This document shows positions 1 through 11,009 of a stretch of 64,000 bases of DNA, piece after piece. This stretch comes from Boswellia sacra (Eukaryota; Streptophyta; Magnoliopsida; Sapindales; Burseraceae): positions 1 through 64,000 of the forward strand of contig SNVD02013674.1 in assembly GCA_013180625.2 (NCBI GenBank), written 5' to 3'. A model generated the notes under the pieces. It worked only from the letters and a program-made list of their open reading frames with translations, was not told the origin of the DNA and searched no databases. Numbering within the stretch: position 1 is the stretch's first letter; each line of letters starts with the position of its first letter. The position numbers and the translations under genes are program-made.

Positions 1-761
1 TTCATATGAGGAGCAAGTGGGGTACTTACAGGTTTTGACTGCTCTGTAATGCCAAACTGCTGTAATACCTTCTGCAGATACTGCTTCTGAGTCAAAAAAA
101 TCTTGCTTCTCCCTCTATCTCTGCTAATCTCCATGCCAAGAATCTTCTTAGCTTCACCCAAATCTTTCATCTCAAACTCGCGATTCAACTGAGTCTTCAA
201 CTTTGCAATTTCTTCGACATTCGTCGAAGCTATCAACATATCATCAATATACAAGAGTAGATAAATGAAAGAACCATCATGTAGCCTATGAAAATACACA
301 CAATTATCAAATTTGCTTCTTGTGTACCTCTGACCCATCATAAACCGATCAAATCGATTATACCACTGTCTGGGAGATTGCTTCAAACCATAAAGCGATC
401 TTTTCAGTTTACAAACCAAGTTTTCCTTGCCAGCAACTTTGAATCCCTCTGGCTGAGTCATATAGATTTCCTCTTCCAAGTCACCATGTAAAAATGCAGT
501 TTTTACATCCAATTGAACTAGTTCCATATTCATCTGAGCTACCAAGGCCAACAAAATTCTAATAGAAGAATGTTTCACAACTGGAGAAAATACCTCATTG
601 TAGTCAATTCCTTCCCTCTGAGCGTAGCCTTTAGTCACCAACCTTGCATTGTAGCGGACGTCATTCTTGTTAGGAAATCCATCTTTCTTTGCACATACCC
701 ATTTGCACCCAATTGCCTTTTTACCCTGCGGTAGTTGAGCTAGCTCCCAAGTTTCATTCTT
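1..761 (-). pseudogene. Copia reverse transcriptase, in frame after one stop
   Basis: Directly after the stop at 762-764 the same frame continues through KNETWELAQLPQGKKAIG, then QLDVKTAFLHGDLEEE, then LLLYIDDMLIAS, the catalytic YxDD-type box of copia reverse transcriptase. A stop also occurs near the left edge. The RNase H domain is beyond the window. Apart from the single nonsense codon the domain looks well preserved, which suggests a fairly recent element. Confidence 0.9.
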
Positions 762-1982
762 TTAAAGAGACTGCATCTCTTCCCTCATAGCTGTCTTCCA
801 CTGATTAACTTCAGAACATCTGACTGCCTCTCTATAAGTGGAAAGAACATCAGCATCTACAATTGGAAGTACATAGGCCACCATATCAGCAAATTGAGCA
901 GGTTTGCGAATCTCATGTCTTGGCCTATCAATTGCAATAGATTCTTGTTGCTGTTGAGGTTCCTGAGTAGAACCCTCACCATCATCTCCCAAATCTCCCT
1001 CTGTCACAGGAGTACCATCATCTGTCTCAACAGATCTAACTGGGTTCAATGTCGTCGTTTCAAACTCCACCTGCTGCTGAGTATGCTCCACCTGCTGTGG
1101 AGTGCCATTCACCTTTGTCTGGTTTTCTGATTTCTTCAACATTGAAGACTCATCAAATGTCACATCTCGACTGGATACAATCTTCCTCGAACTAGGACAC
1201 CATAGACGATATCTTTTCACTCCCGAAGCAAATCCCAAGAAAATCGCTTTCTTGGCTCTAGGATCCAGCTTAGATTCTTTCACATGATAATATGCAGTGG
1301 AACCAAAAACATGTAAAGAATCATAATCAGAAACAGGTTGTCCAGACCATACCTCCAATGGAGTTCTATCACCAAAAGCAGCTGATGGTAGACGATTAAT
1401 GAGATGACACGCATAAGTCACAGCCTCAGCCCAAAACTCTTTGCCCAACCCAGCATTGGATAACATACACCGAACTTTCTCCAGCAATGTCCGGTTCATG
1501 CGTTCTGCCACCCCATTCTGCTGTGGTGTACCTCTAACAGTAACATGACGTACAATACCTTCATCTTGACACAATTTCAAAAACTGATCACTGCAATACT
1601 CACCACCATTATCTGTTCTGAGATGCTTGATCTTCTTGCCAGTTTGTATCTCAATCATCTTTTTCCATTCAAGGAAAGCACGAAGTATATCATCTTTTGA
1701 TTTCAAACAGTACACCCAAGTTCTTCTGGAAAAGTCATCAACAAAAGTAACAAAGTAGTGCCTACCTCCCATAGATGCGGTTTTAGTAGGTCCCCACACA
1801 TCTGAGTGAATATAATCAAGAATACCCTTGTTATTATGAATAGCGGTGCCAAATTTCACTCTCTTTTGCTTTCCCAGAACACAATGCTCACAAAAATCAA
1901 GCTTGCAGGTCTTTGCACCTTTCAATAAGCCTCGTTTTACCAAACTGAATAAGGCTTTCTCATCTGCATGTCCCAATCGCAT
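762..1982 (-). CDS. Copia integrase region (GAG-pre-integrase plus rve), stop-bounded
   Basis: This is a 406-residue open segment. It starts in the GAG-pre-integrase zinc domain, where the last part CEHCVLGKQKR is visible at about residues 31-41. The rve catalytic core follows. The first Asp is in HSDVWGP, the second in RTDNGGEY, and the Glu in NGVAERMNRTLLE, so the DD35E triad is intact. The C-terminal part (FLGFASGVKRYRLWCP) is the usual copia module. The first Met is not a true start: the frame is an internal part of the polyprotein. It ends at a single stop (762-764) at a point where relatives continue into reverse transcriptase. Confidence 0.9.
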   Translation of the reverse strand: MRLGHADEKALFSLVKRGLLKGAKTCKLDFCEHCVLGKQKRVKFGTAIHNNKGILDYIHSDVWGPTKTASMGGRHYFVTFVDDFSRRTWVYCLKSKDDILRAFLEWKKMIEIQTGKKIKHLRTDNGGEYCSDQFLKLCQDEGIVRHVTVRGTPQQNGVAERMNRTLLEKVRCMLSNAGLGKEFWAEAVTYACHLINRLPSAAFGDRTPLEVWSGQPVSDYDSLHVFGSTAYYHVKESKLDPRAKKAIFLGFASGVKRYRLWCPSSRKIVSSRDVTFDESSMLKKSENQTKVNGTPQQVEHTQQQVEFETTTLNPVRSVETDDGTPVTEGDLGDDGEGSTQEPQQQQESIAIDRPRHEIRKPAQFADMVAYVLPIVDADVLSTYREAVRCSEVNQWKTAMREEMQSL

Positions 1983-2289
1983 ATGTCACAGTCTGTGATC
2001 TCTGGAATCGTATCATTACAGAACAATAGGCAGCTGATCCAATAACCGTATCACAAGATAGTAATACAAAGTTGTTCTCTAGTGCCTTCAATTACCACAA
2101 GACGCCATGAAGTGACCTCAAGAATTACTATCTCGAATAGACATACCACGCCTTTAGGATGTCCAAGGCTACCACAGAGAGGATGGATTCTTCTTCAACT
2201 TTCGGTACATACCGAACAATCTGTCAGAACTCTAGTCAGTCCATCATGATTCCTCAACGGATCGAACCTATCCCAGCAGTATGGCAAAT

Positions 2290-3322
2290 ATCATCATTGC
2301 CCATATACACAACTCCACAACCAAGCTGTTCAAACTGAAAGAACCAATCCCGATGTGGACACATATGATAAGTACAACCCGAATCCATAATCCACTCATC
2401 AGACAAACAGAAGTGGATGGATGATTTGAAATTGTAGACATAATTATCGAATCACTATCATCCTCACGAGTCAACAACATGATCAGAAAACAGCCTGCCC
2501 CTTTTTTATCTTCTTATTTCAAAACTTAGGACACTCTTTCTTCCAATTGCCCTTTTATCACGACAAAAGTACACTCATCTTTCTAATATACCCCTCGACC
2601 AAGATTTTCCCTTTTTTCCTGGTTTCCTACTTTGACTACGCCCTCTCACTGTCAATGCATCTACGGACTCATCCCTATGTTCCTTTTGATCTTTCTTACG
2701 AATTTCATAATTCAACAAAGCAGAACAAACTTCTTCAAAAGATAGTTTATCTTTCCTATGGATAAGAGTTAATGCATAAAATGAATCAAATCATCCGGAA
2801 GTGAGCCAATCCAATAGCATAGCTTTTTATCTCATCTCTGAATGTTTCCCTCTAGTGTATAAGAGCAATTTATCCATTTGCAATTAATCTTGTACGTAAA
2901 CTCATTCAATATTGTAGAACTGTTTATGTCACTCGTACCTGTTTCAACTGGAGACTGAACAATCTCTTCAAGTAGATACAGCGATTCTCATTGCTTATTC
3001 TTCATATATGTTTCCAGCGCCTTCCACAATTTGTTTGCAGATAGATGTCTCTTAGTGAACGGATAACTTTTTGTTCTCTACACAACAAGAGCGAACAACC
3101 CAACAAGCTTTTATTATTCAGCTTTCCCAATCTCTTGCATGATATCTTCTGGTTTTTAGTTTTTGTTTCTTCCAGAACAATATCCAAATCCTATTGATAC
3201 AAACCGTCCAACACCTCACTCTGCCATAAGCCGAAATTATTTCGGCCATCAAATTTTTCAACATCTATTTTTGCATTTGTTACAGTCACTGTCTTCTTAG
3301 ATACAGTAGACGATGAAGCCAT
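2290..3322 (-). pseudogene. Copia gag and protease, broken
   Basis: The gag start is the ATG at 3322, followed by a Ser/Thr/Val-rich leader and FDGRNNFGLWQ, a typical copia gag N-terminus. A stop follows within about 45 codons and several frames are needed afterwards. A remnant of the zinc-knuckle region (GNWKKECPKF) lies near 2530. The aspartic protease motif WIMDSGCTYHM is visible near 2365-2400 with its catalytic DSG intact. From here to the integrase the reading frame is interrupted repeatedly. The product would package RNA and cleave the polyprotein in a live element; this copy cannot do so. Confidence 0.8.
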
Positions 3323-3473
3323 TACAACCTCTCACAAATAAGCTCGATACACAAATCACCAATAACAAAGCTCCAAACAAACTATTATATTCAATAACTA
3401 GCAATCCAAAATCAACAGCCCAGAACAGTAGTAAGTGCTTTAATGAAATAGCCACTAACTACCCAAAACCTTC

Positions 3474-3486
3474 GGCTCTGATACCA
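3474..3486 (-). other. Primer-binding site for initiator tRNA-Met
   Basis: The minus strand reads TGGTATCAGAGCC just inside the 5' LTR. This is the complement of the 3' end of plant initiator tRNA-Met used by most plant copia elements. Confidence 0.9.
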
Positions 3487-3488
3487 AT

Positions 3489-4057
3489 TGTTATGCACAA
3501 GCGGAAATGATAACCAACAGAATAACCCAAAATGCACAACACAACTATGCCAGATTTGAATATAATAGCAACAAAAGAGGCAACAAATCAACCACAATGC
3601 AGAAATAGAAAACACACCAGGATCTAACGAGGTTCGGTATTAGTACCTACGTCCTCGAGCGCCGCTGAATAAACTTTCCACTATCTTCAAAGAGAATTAC
3701 AAACTTTTGGGTCACAATACAAATACCACAACAATTGGGCCAAACTGCAATTACCCAAATAGTTGGGCCAAACGTAATTACCCAAACAATTGGGCAATAC
3801 TACAAATACCCAAAATCAAAAGGGGAAAAACAAATATTACAAACTTTAAGGTCCTTACGGAAAGGCCCTTAAACTATGAGGTCTTATATGTAAGACCTTA
3901 CAACGTTAGGGGGTGGAGGATATTTCTCTTGGTACACTCATAACTCTCCTACTTGGCTTCTTTTATAAGCCCAAAGGAGTCCCAAGTATTTCTATTTGAG
4001 CAATGTGGGATCCCTCACATTGCTTATAGCATTGGCTAAAGAGCCAATACTCCAACA
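3489..4057 (-). repeat. 5' LTR of the copia element
   Basis: On the minus strand it begins TGTTGGAGTATTGG at 4057 and ends ATAACA at 3489, so it has TG...CA ends and is about 569 bp. The primer-binding site follows two bases later, which fixes the inner end. The 3' partner is outside the window, so neither age nor target duplication can be read. Confidence 0.85.
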
Positions 4058-6392
4058 GTCTGGTGGTAAGGAAGCTATTTTATCTTATCGGAGGACTAGG
4101 TTCTAGTCAGTAGTTTCATTAGCTTAGTTTTTAGAAATTTGTTCAAAGAGTATTTTAGTAATTACAACAGTTTTGGACGAAATAGTGATGTCATCTAACG
4201 ACAAAATTGACAGAAGGATGGTCTATAATGAGTTTTCAGAACATCAGGGGTAGACGTTAATGAAAAGTGATAAACAGTGAATATTGACGAAATTAAGCAA
4301 AAATCAAGGGGGTGTCTGTGTGATTAGCCCAATTTATAACTTATGAACTCAGAAATTTAGGAGTATATTTTTGAAAATAAGCCAATATTTTTGGGTAATT
4401 ATTTGAATTTAAAAAACTTTTTAAAATTATTTTTAAATTAGAAGTTTAAAATGGTGGGGTTTATACATAGGTGTCAGATCAACTAAGCCGATGCGGCCAA
4501 TGCCAGTGTAAGCCTGAATAAGGCCTAAGTTAAAAGTGGCCCATAATTATCAAAGTCCATGAATATGATTGGAAAAAGAATAATAGAAGTCAAGTTAATA
4601 AATAAAATAAATAATGTTATGTCTACAATCTATTTTTATACCACAGGAATTAGTAAGATATTATTTAAAGGATTGTTAGATAAAATATATATGTAACTAG
4701 AACTAGAATAGAAAACCATGGGCATTATAACGAAGTCACAATAGATTAACCATAAATCTCAGGCTCGTAGATCATAAGATCTCTTTAAAATTGATTCGTC
4801 TCTCATCATAAGTATTTGAGGATCAAAATGTCTGTCTTTCAGCAATAAGTTGTCTACAATGAACCAAAAGTGCAAAAATTCAATCACTTTGAACAAGAAT
4901 TCTCATTTTTTCTATATCTAAGAGTCGTCTCCAGTAAACCAAAAGTACGAGAGATCTATCAGTCTAAAGAAGAGTTGTCTTTCTTTTTTATATCTTTTTC
5001 CATATATTTCCACATACTGAAAGAGTAGAAAACCTCTAGTTATAGAGGATCAAAATTTTATAACTACTCACAATTTGATTTGTAACCGTAATTGCTCAAA
5101 CTTTAATTTGTAACTATGGATTAATGACTCATTAATCTATATGTTATATAATTAAATTATATGTTATCGACGTTACAAAATTAGATTTTAGATATTACAA
5201 AATTAAATTTTATACATTATAACATTAAATTTATTTCATCAATTTTTCATTCACTCATGAATTAAGCCATACCAGCAATCCCCCATATGAATAAAAATTG
5301 ATATAAAGCAAATGAATTTTTGACCTAGAGATGGAGTTTAACGGTCAAAACCTATATAAAATAGGTAGGTGTTACCATTTAAACCTTTTTTTATAGAAAT
5401 ATATTTACTTTACTAACTAAATAGTAGATATGATGTCTTTAAACTATTCTGCTGTTTGTGTAAATGACTATATATTTCACACATGAATCTTTTTCACATA
5501 ATTAATTTAGGGAGGATACATATGTGAGGTTGTTGTTCTTTCACAAGTGTAATTAAAAAACAAAATTAATTATAATCCTTAGCATAAATAAGAAAATCCT
5601 ACTAATAAAAAGAAATAAATTTTAAATTTGAATATTTATGTGAAACCATACAATTAATTAATTTTTATACCATAACTTGTTATATATATATGTTCATACG
5701 TTTATATTCATATGTTTAACATATATCAATTTCAATTCGCATTAATAGTATATTTTGAGATTATCATTTTTGGCAACTTTAAAATAAAATTGGTCATTAT
5801 AAGGACCAATCTTAAGAAGTTTAAAATGATAAATAATCAAATTTATTCTCATGGTTAAGGAAGTCAAAGTCATTTATTATTCTTAGGAAAACATTTCTTA
5901 AAATAGTAAATTTATTAATTACCATATTAAGTTCCGTATAAGTTTAAGCAGATAATTCAATTTTTATTTGACTTGATTGTAAATCTTTAAAACTTTTTGA
6001 TATAAAAAGTATATTTTTTGCAAAAGAAAAATAAAAAAGATATCATGGCTAAACTTTTCTTGGCACAAAACCGGTGATACAACATTAAATAAAAAATATA
6101 TTAACAAATCAAACAATTAACGATAATATAGGGGTTATCTTTTTTTTTTTAATTATAAACTGCAAATGATAAATATTAACGAGTAACAATAAAAATAAAA
6201 ATATTATACATAACACGTATCTATTTATTATAAATATTGTGCCTTCTTAAATTACATAATTTAATTTTAGAAAAATAATTATTTATTTATTTATTACGAA
6301 TTGTAAAAAGAATTTGTTATAAACAAATTTTAGATATAATATTACTATGCCAATAATATAATAATATTTTTTTATGCCTTCCATTTTGAATT
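4058..6392. other. AT-rich non-coding stretch with an old repeat fragment
   Basis: No convincing coding frame. Most of it is low-complexity A/T. About 4145-4345 resembles 7062-7245 in the same orientation (gacatcatctaa-type core, then a run ending in ...taaccca or ...tagccca). It is probably the decayed end of a relative of the element at 6393-7245. Nothing else was recognised. Confidence 0.6.
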
Positions 6393-7245
6393 GGGTTATT
6401 TACCTTTTGGTTTTATTTCATCAATATGGACCGCTAAAAAAAAATGAAAACTGGTAGCATGGCGATTCAAACGCGCAACCTAGGCTCCAACATGCGCTTA
6501 ACCACTTGGCCAAACTAACTTTTATACATTGAATGAACAAAGCAAAAATAAAACATTTGGTATTCTATAAGTACACTATGAAACACGATCTGCCATCTTC
6601 TTCTTCTACTACAATCCATTTTTTCTCCTTCCCTCACCAACTGTGAACCACTCTCCCTCCTCATGTCACAACCAAAAATTAATTTCTTCATCCTCCTCCT
6701 CCTCCTCCACCTTTCTCTCTCTAACCCAACAATCACACCACCTTTCTCTCTCTAATTTAAACATTATTTTTTATGAAACAGATCTTAATTTCTTTATGAT
6801 TTTATTTATTTTGATTAATGGGTTGTCTTCTTTCGTTGTTGGTGGTGGTGACTGAGTTCTTGAGGTGGTGGTGTTTGTTTTTTGGTTGCTGGCTTGTTGG
6901 CTTGCGGGATGTTGAAGTTGAGGTGTGAGCTTGGATTTTAGATTTGTGATGGTAGTGATTGGATATTTTTTAGGGGTGGTCTTGACATTTTCATTCGTTT
7001 TGGGGTTCCTTTGAGATTTTTTCTCTATTTTTTAAATGAAATTATTTAATTTAAGAATTTTTAAGGGTATTTGAGTAATTGCATGATATTTGGACTGAAA
7101 GATGACATCATCTAATGGTAAATTTAACAGAACGGATGTATGTGATGACTTTTGTAAAATATAGGAACCAAATTTATGAAAAAAAATAAATGATCTATAT
7201 TGATAAATTAAAGCAAAAGGTATGGGAGGTTCATGATAATAACCC
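6393..7245. mobile_element. Non-autonomous Mutator-type element (MITE-like), 853 bp
   Basis: The segment starts GGGTTATT and ends AATAACCC. About 50 bp at each end match as imperfect inverted repeats (for example ccttttggttttattt...atcaatat against its complement at the right end). It is flanked by ATTTTGAATT at 6383-6392 and again at 7246-7255, a 9-10 bp target duplication that fits the Mutator superfamily. It encodes no transposase. The interior has a CT-rich tract and a G/T-rich stretch. The superfamily is inferred from duplication length and G-rich ends. Confidence 0.7.
6463..6512 (-). other. tRNA-like segment with A-box and B-box-like motifs
   Basis: On the minus strand, TGGCCAAGTGG (6512-6502) matches the RNA polymerase III A box. 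About 30 bases later CGTTTGAATCG (6473-6463) resembles the B box GGTTCGAATCC. Length and spacing resemble a tRNA-Leu/Ser-type head, but stems are imperfect and no clean anticodon arm is seen. It is more likely a tRNA-derived SINE head or tRNA relic than a working tRNA. Confidence 0.5.
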
Positions 7246-8096
7246 ATTTTGAATTGCTTAACGTGAACATTTTAAATATTATTTTATTATTTAGATAGAT
7301 ATTTTTATAAAAGACAATTTAGGTGTAGATCTAGGTTTGTTTGTGGTTTCAGTTAGAAATGGGGGTATACCTTAGCACCCCCAAGACAGAGTTCTCCAAG
7401 GAAAGTGAAAATTAGTGGATTTAGGCCCATGAGTTAGGGCCTTATATTTATATAAGAGAGGATTTTTCTAGAATTGGAAAAAAGGAGAAAAGGAAAAAAA
7501 GAGAAGAGAGTCTCACGGTTACAGGAAGAGAAGAAGGAGAAGAAAAAAAAAGGAGAGGGAAGAAAAGATAGGAAAAGACAAAAAATCTTCAAAGAGGTGT
7601 ATAAGCTTGGAATACAAGTAGAGATTTTCTAACACTATACTTACATCATGTTATGTATTTTGTTGTTTTAATCGATATTGGTTTGCTATGCCTGTGACCT
7701 ATTTTGAATTAATTGTTTTGTTGCTTGGATGATGAATTATGATTGAAACTACTTATCATAAGTTGATTGTTTGTTGTTCAAATGAGAAATTATGTGTGAA
7801 AACTAAGTACTCATGAAGTTAAGTAGAGATGGTTCTTGAGGGGGGTTGTAGTTCATGTAACTATCCTTTGTTGTTTGAGCTGATGCATTTTTTTGGATTG
7901 AGAATTATATGTTTTTCATTTGTTTAGAAAAATAGATAAATGAAGCTTTAATTAGCCATTGATTTCATTGAGTTTGGAGTTAAAATAGATTTTTGGTGAA
8001 TTTTTGAAGTTAGAGGTCGAAATCTAGAAATGAGATAGTGTAACCGACTTAATGGAACACGTTCACATATCTGTATGCAGCTTCTGACATTTTATC

Positions 8097-8290
8097 CGAC
8101 ACCACTCGACACTCACTTGTTGAGTGTCGAGTGACATATGTCGAATGTCGAGAGGCATATGTCGAGTGTCGGGTAAGTACAGGTCAAGTGTCGATAGGTA
8201 TATGTCGAGTGTCGGGTGAGTAAAGGTCGAGTGTCGAGTGACATGTGTTGAGTGTCGAGAGGCATGTTCGAGTGTCGAGTGTCGAGTAGA
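8097..8290 (+). repeat. TCGAGTGT-rich tandem array in 5' LTR
   Basis: Many short, imperfect copies of gtgtcgagtgacat or gtcgagtgtcgag. The units are about 12-25 bp and CG-rich against an AT-rich background. The matching array in the 3' LTR is longer (14735-15095). Confidence 0.85.
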
Positions 8291-8408
8291 ATTCTAGAAC
8301 TGACCCAAATCGACTGCCCACTTCCAGAAAGTCCTAGATTTTTCATAAAAATTGTATTTTCTTGAGATTTATCGTAGTAATTATATTGAAAGGTTGTAAA
8401 TATATGCA

Positions 8409-8660
8409 TTGGACCTTGGATGACCCGTTTTGTATAGAAATCCAAGGAGAATGCAGATATGAAATTATTAGTGTTGGACCTTGGATGGACATTTTTGTAT
8501 ACGGATCCAAGGGGAACACGAATATAATAATATGATGTGTTGGACCTTGGATAGGCTGTTTTGGATTCGGATCCGAGGGGAACACGAATCTAAACGTGAT
8601 ATGTTGGACCTTGGATGAGCCGTTTTGTATACGGATCCAAGAGGAACACGAATATAAACT
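8409..8660 (+). repeat. 65-bp tandem repeat, four copies, in 5' LTR
   Basis: ttggaccttggat recurs at 8409, 8474, 8540 and 8604, each followed by a gccgttttgtatacggatccaag-like body. The period is about 65 bp. The same four-copy array is in the 3' LTR from 15211. Confidence 0.9.
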
Positions 8661-9122
8661 TGATGTGTGAATGAATATAATTGTTTGATTTATTATTATT
8701 GGGTGTGTAAATTTGTAACTGAGTAATTGTTGAATGCGTGTGATTTAGTATAATGTTAGAATTTTTTCTGCTAGGCTTTATGCTTACTCCCTCCCTCCAT
8801 AGGTACACAGAAAGATACTCACACTAGTGGTATTCCAGAGCTTTCCTAGGGAGTCTGGAGTCTGCATGCATATAATGATTTTGGGGACGACCTTGATTCT
8901 CCTAGCCTATGATAGGAGATTTTGTTATGTGACTTGCAACTCATGTATTGATTTTAGTCACCAATATATGTAAAGTTATTTTGAACAAATGATCATATGT
9001 TGTAATGAATTCATGAAATGTAGAAAAAAAATAATATAAAAATATTGTTGATGTCCTTTTATTAATTTCTTATTCAATTATCCCTAACGTTTCTAAATAA
9101 GAGATGTTAGGATGTGACAGAG

Positions 9123-9135
9123 TGGTATCAGAGCC
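9123..9135 (+). other. Primer-binding site for initiator tRNA-Met
   Basis: TGGTATCAGAGCC lies three bases after the 5' LTR end. It fixes the orientation and the LTR boundary. Confidence 0.92.
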
Positions 9136-9297
9136 TATGCTTTACTGTGGACCTGTAAAAAGGATGTAGATGGTTTGGGAGGGGTAGAGTCATGTCTTAT
9201 GTGCTTGCATGTGCCTTAAATAATTGTTTGTTGTGTTTTTGTTCTATATCTTATAGAATTATGTCACTTATATTTTTGCCATTGATAAAATTAGATA

Positions 9298-10500
9298 ATG
9301 AGTTCTTGTACGCGATGTGCTTCGAGTTCCAAACCATCTGAGGGTGGTTAGAGGTTAGAGCTTTACAGGGCCATGAGAGATATGGCCAATACATTAGCAG
9401 AAACAGTGGCAAACACAGTTAGGGATACTCTTCGTGCTAACCCACCACTACCACCTCAATCGGTATTAGAGACAGGTGTCGACAATAAAATGAAGAATGC
9501 ACTTTGAGAAATCCAACATCATAACCCACCTATTTTCAATGGGGAGCCCGATCTGAATGTTGCAGAAGATTGGCTCATGCGATTTTAACGCCTCTTTAAT
9601 CTTTTGCAAGTTGAAGAAGATTTATGGGTTAGAGTGGTAACTCATCTGTTGACAGGAGAGGCATTACAGTGGTGGACATCTGTTGAGCGTATTAGAGAAG
9701 GAAACATCCTTACATAGAGGGACTTCTCTATTACTTTTCTGAATAAATATTTTTCCTAGGGTTTTTTGTGATCAAAAGGAAAATGAGTTTATATACTTGA
9801 CACAGGGGAATATGACAGTGCAATAATATGAGACATGATTTATTGCCTTATCCCGCTTTGCACCTGGTTTGATGGCAGATGAGGCTAGCAAAGCTCGGAG
9901 ATTTCAAAAGGGATTGAGAGATGACATCAATCGTCAGCTGTAGTGTGCAGATTGATGACATATTCTGATGTCGTGAGACCGCCTTAGTTGCAAAAAAGGA
10001 GATATCCTCGAGTCGTAGGGTGGGGGGGTATTGGCATACCTTCTAGAGGAGTGAGACAGCCTGATCGTTCAGCTAAGAGACAGAAAACTAATTCTAGTGA
10101 GACTTTCTTTAATTCTCAGTCTCGGCAATTGCAATCCCAAGGCTCCATGTCAAGTGGGTCTTCACAGAGTCAGAGAGTTTGTTATGGGTGTGGAAAACCA
10201 GGTCATTTGCAACATTAGTGTCCCAGATATTATAGATGCGGACAATACGATCACATTCAACAGGATTGTCTAGCAGGGATGAGAGGCCCTCAGAGTGCCA
10301 CTAGTTAGATCCAACTGACTCCTCGATAAGGGTCTGAGTCACAGTTTAGACCACCGTCTCAGGGATGTAATGCTCATTCACATCAGACATCTCAAAGGTC
10401 TCAGGCAGCCTCTTCTCAATCCGTTAGGCCTCCAAGATCAGCTTAGAGCACTAGACATCAGGGATAGATGACTCAAGGACGAGTTTTTGCCCTGACTCAG
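9298..10500 (+). pseudogene. Gypsy gag with two zinc knuckles, broken
   Basis: The retrotransposon gag core is recognisable from PPIFNGEPDLNVAEDWL (about 9525) through GEALQWWTS (about 9658), then EFRFARG-like degenerate sequence. A CCHC knuckle CYGCGKPGHLQH begins near 10180, and a second (YYRCGQYDHIQQDC) follows at about 10230. Many in-frame stops and shifts break it. The product would bind element RNA; this copy is non-functional. Confidence 0.85.
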
Positions 10501-10514
10501 CCAACAGAGCCTAT

Positions 10515-10900
10515 AGACAACATGATTGTGGGAGGTACATTATTGGTTTTTAACGCATGGGCCCGTGTTTTATTTGATTTTGGAGCCACTCATTCTTTTA
10601 TATCTACCCATTTTGCATCTGCATTAGGATTATAGTCTGATTTGTTGGACTCTGTATTACACGTGGAGTCACCTATGGGTAGTACTCTAGAGGTTAGGAG
10701 GATATGTCATTCCTATATGCTAGAGATCAATGGGCACAGGTTATTATTTGATTTGATACTTATGGATTTCACTGAGTATGATGTGACATTAGGAATGGAT
10801 TGATTATGAGTTTATCGAGTTATATTAGATTGTCATAAGAAGAAAGTGATAATCCACACGCTGGAGGGCATCGTCTTCAGTTTTTATAGGGACAAATATG
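10515..10900 (+). pseudogene. Gypsy aspartic protease, broken, catalytic motif altered
   Basis: The frame shows LFDFGATHSFI where active relatives have a DSGATHSFI-type motif, so the Ser next to the catalytic Asp is changed. Downstream, EINGHRLLFDLILMDF and VTLGMD match the rest of the retropepsin fold. Several stops interrupt it. Confidence 0.8.
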
Positions 10901-11009
10901 CATTATTGTATTACCCTTTGCTTGGGCCGTAAAACAAGAAAAGGGACAGGAACATGATAGCAAGTATACTGGTAGAAGAGACTAATAAAGGGTTTTTGAA
11001 CTTTTTCGT

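Larger units (their letters stand above)
1..4057 (-). mobile_element. Ty1/copia LTR retrotransposon, 3' end cut by window edge
   Basis: Reading on the minus strand, the order is 5' LTR (4057-3489), primer-binding site, gag, protease, integrase and reverse transcriptase. That is the copia order, with integrase before reverse transcriptase. The RNase H end and 3' LTR lie left of position 1. Domains resemble the Tnt1/Tork group. Gag and protease are broken by stops and frameshifts. Integrase is open for 406 codons, and reverse transcriptase follows it in frame after a single stop. The element cannot make a full polyprotein as it stands. The class is certain; the clade is an inference from remembered family sequence. 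Confidence 0.95.
7324..9119 (+). repeat. 5' LTR of the gypsy element
   Basis: It ends gatgtgaca at 9119, three bases before the primer-binding site. From about 7409 it matches the 3' LTR closely, with the same pyrimidine/purine tracts and repeat arrays. The first 85 bp (7324-7408) do not match the start of the 3' LTR, so the left boundary TGTAGA at 7324 is placed by length and by the shared TGTAGA. Only this copy has the last part, 8627-9119. Confidence 0.8.

Noticed and set aside
288..1287. Several plus-strand open frames of 60-80 codons
   Set aside because: They are antisense to copia reverse transcriptase and integrase, which show clear domain motifs on the minus strand.
8097..8290. Possible CRISPR array
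   Set aside because: Units are irregular without spacers of constant size, the motif lies in plant retrotransposon LTRs, and the DNA is eukaryotic.
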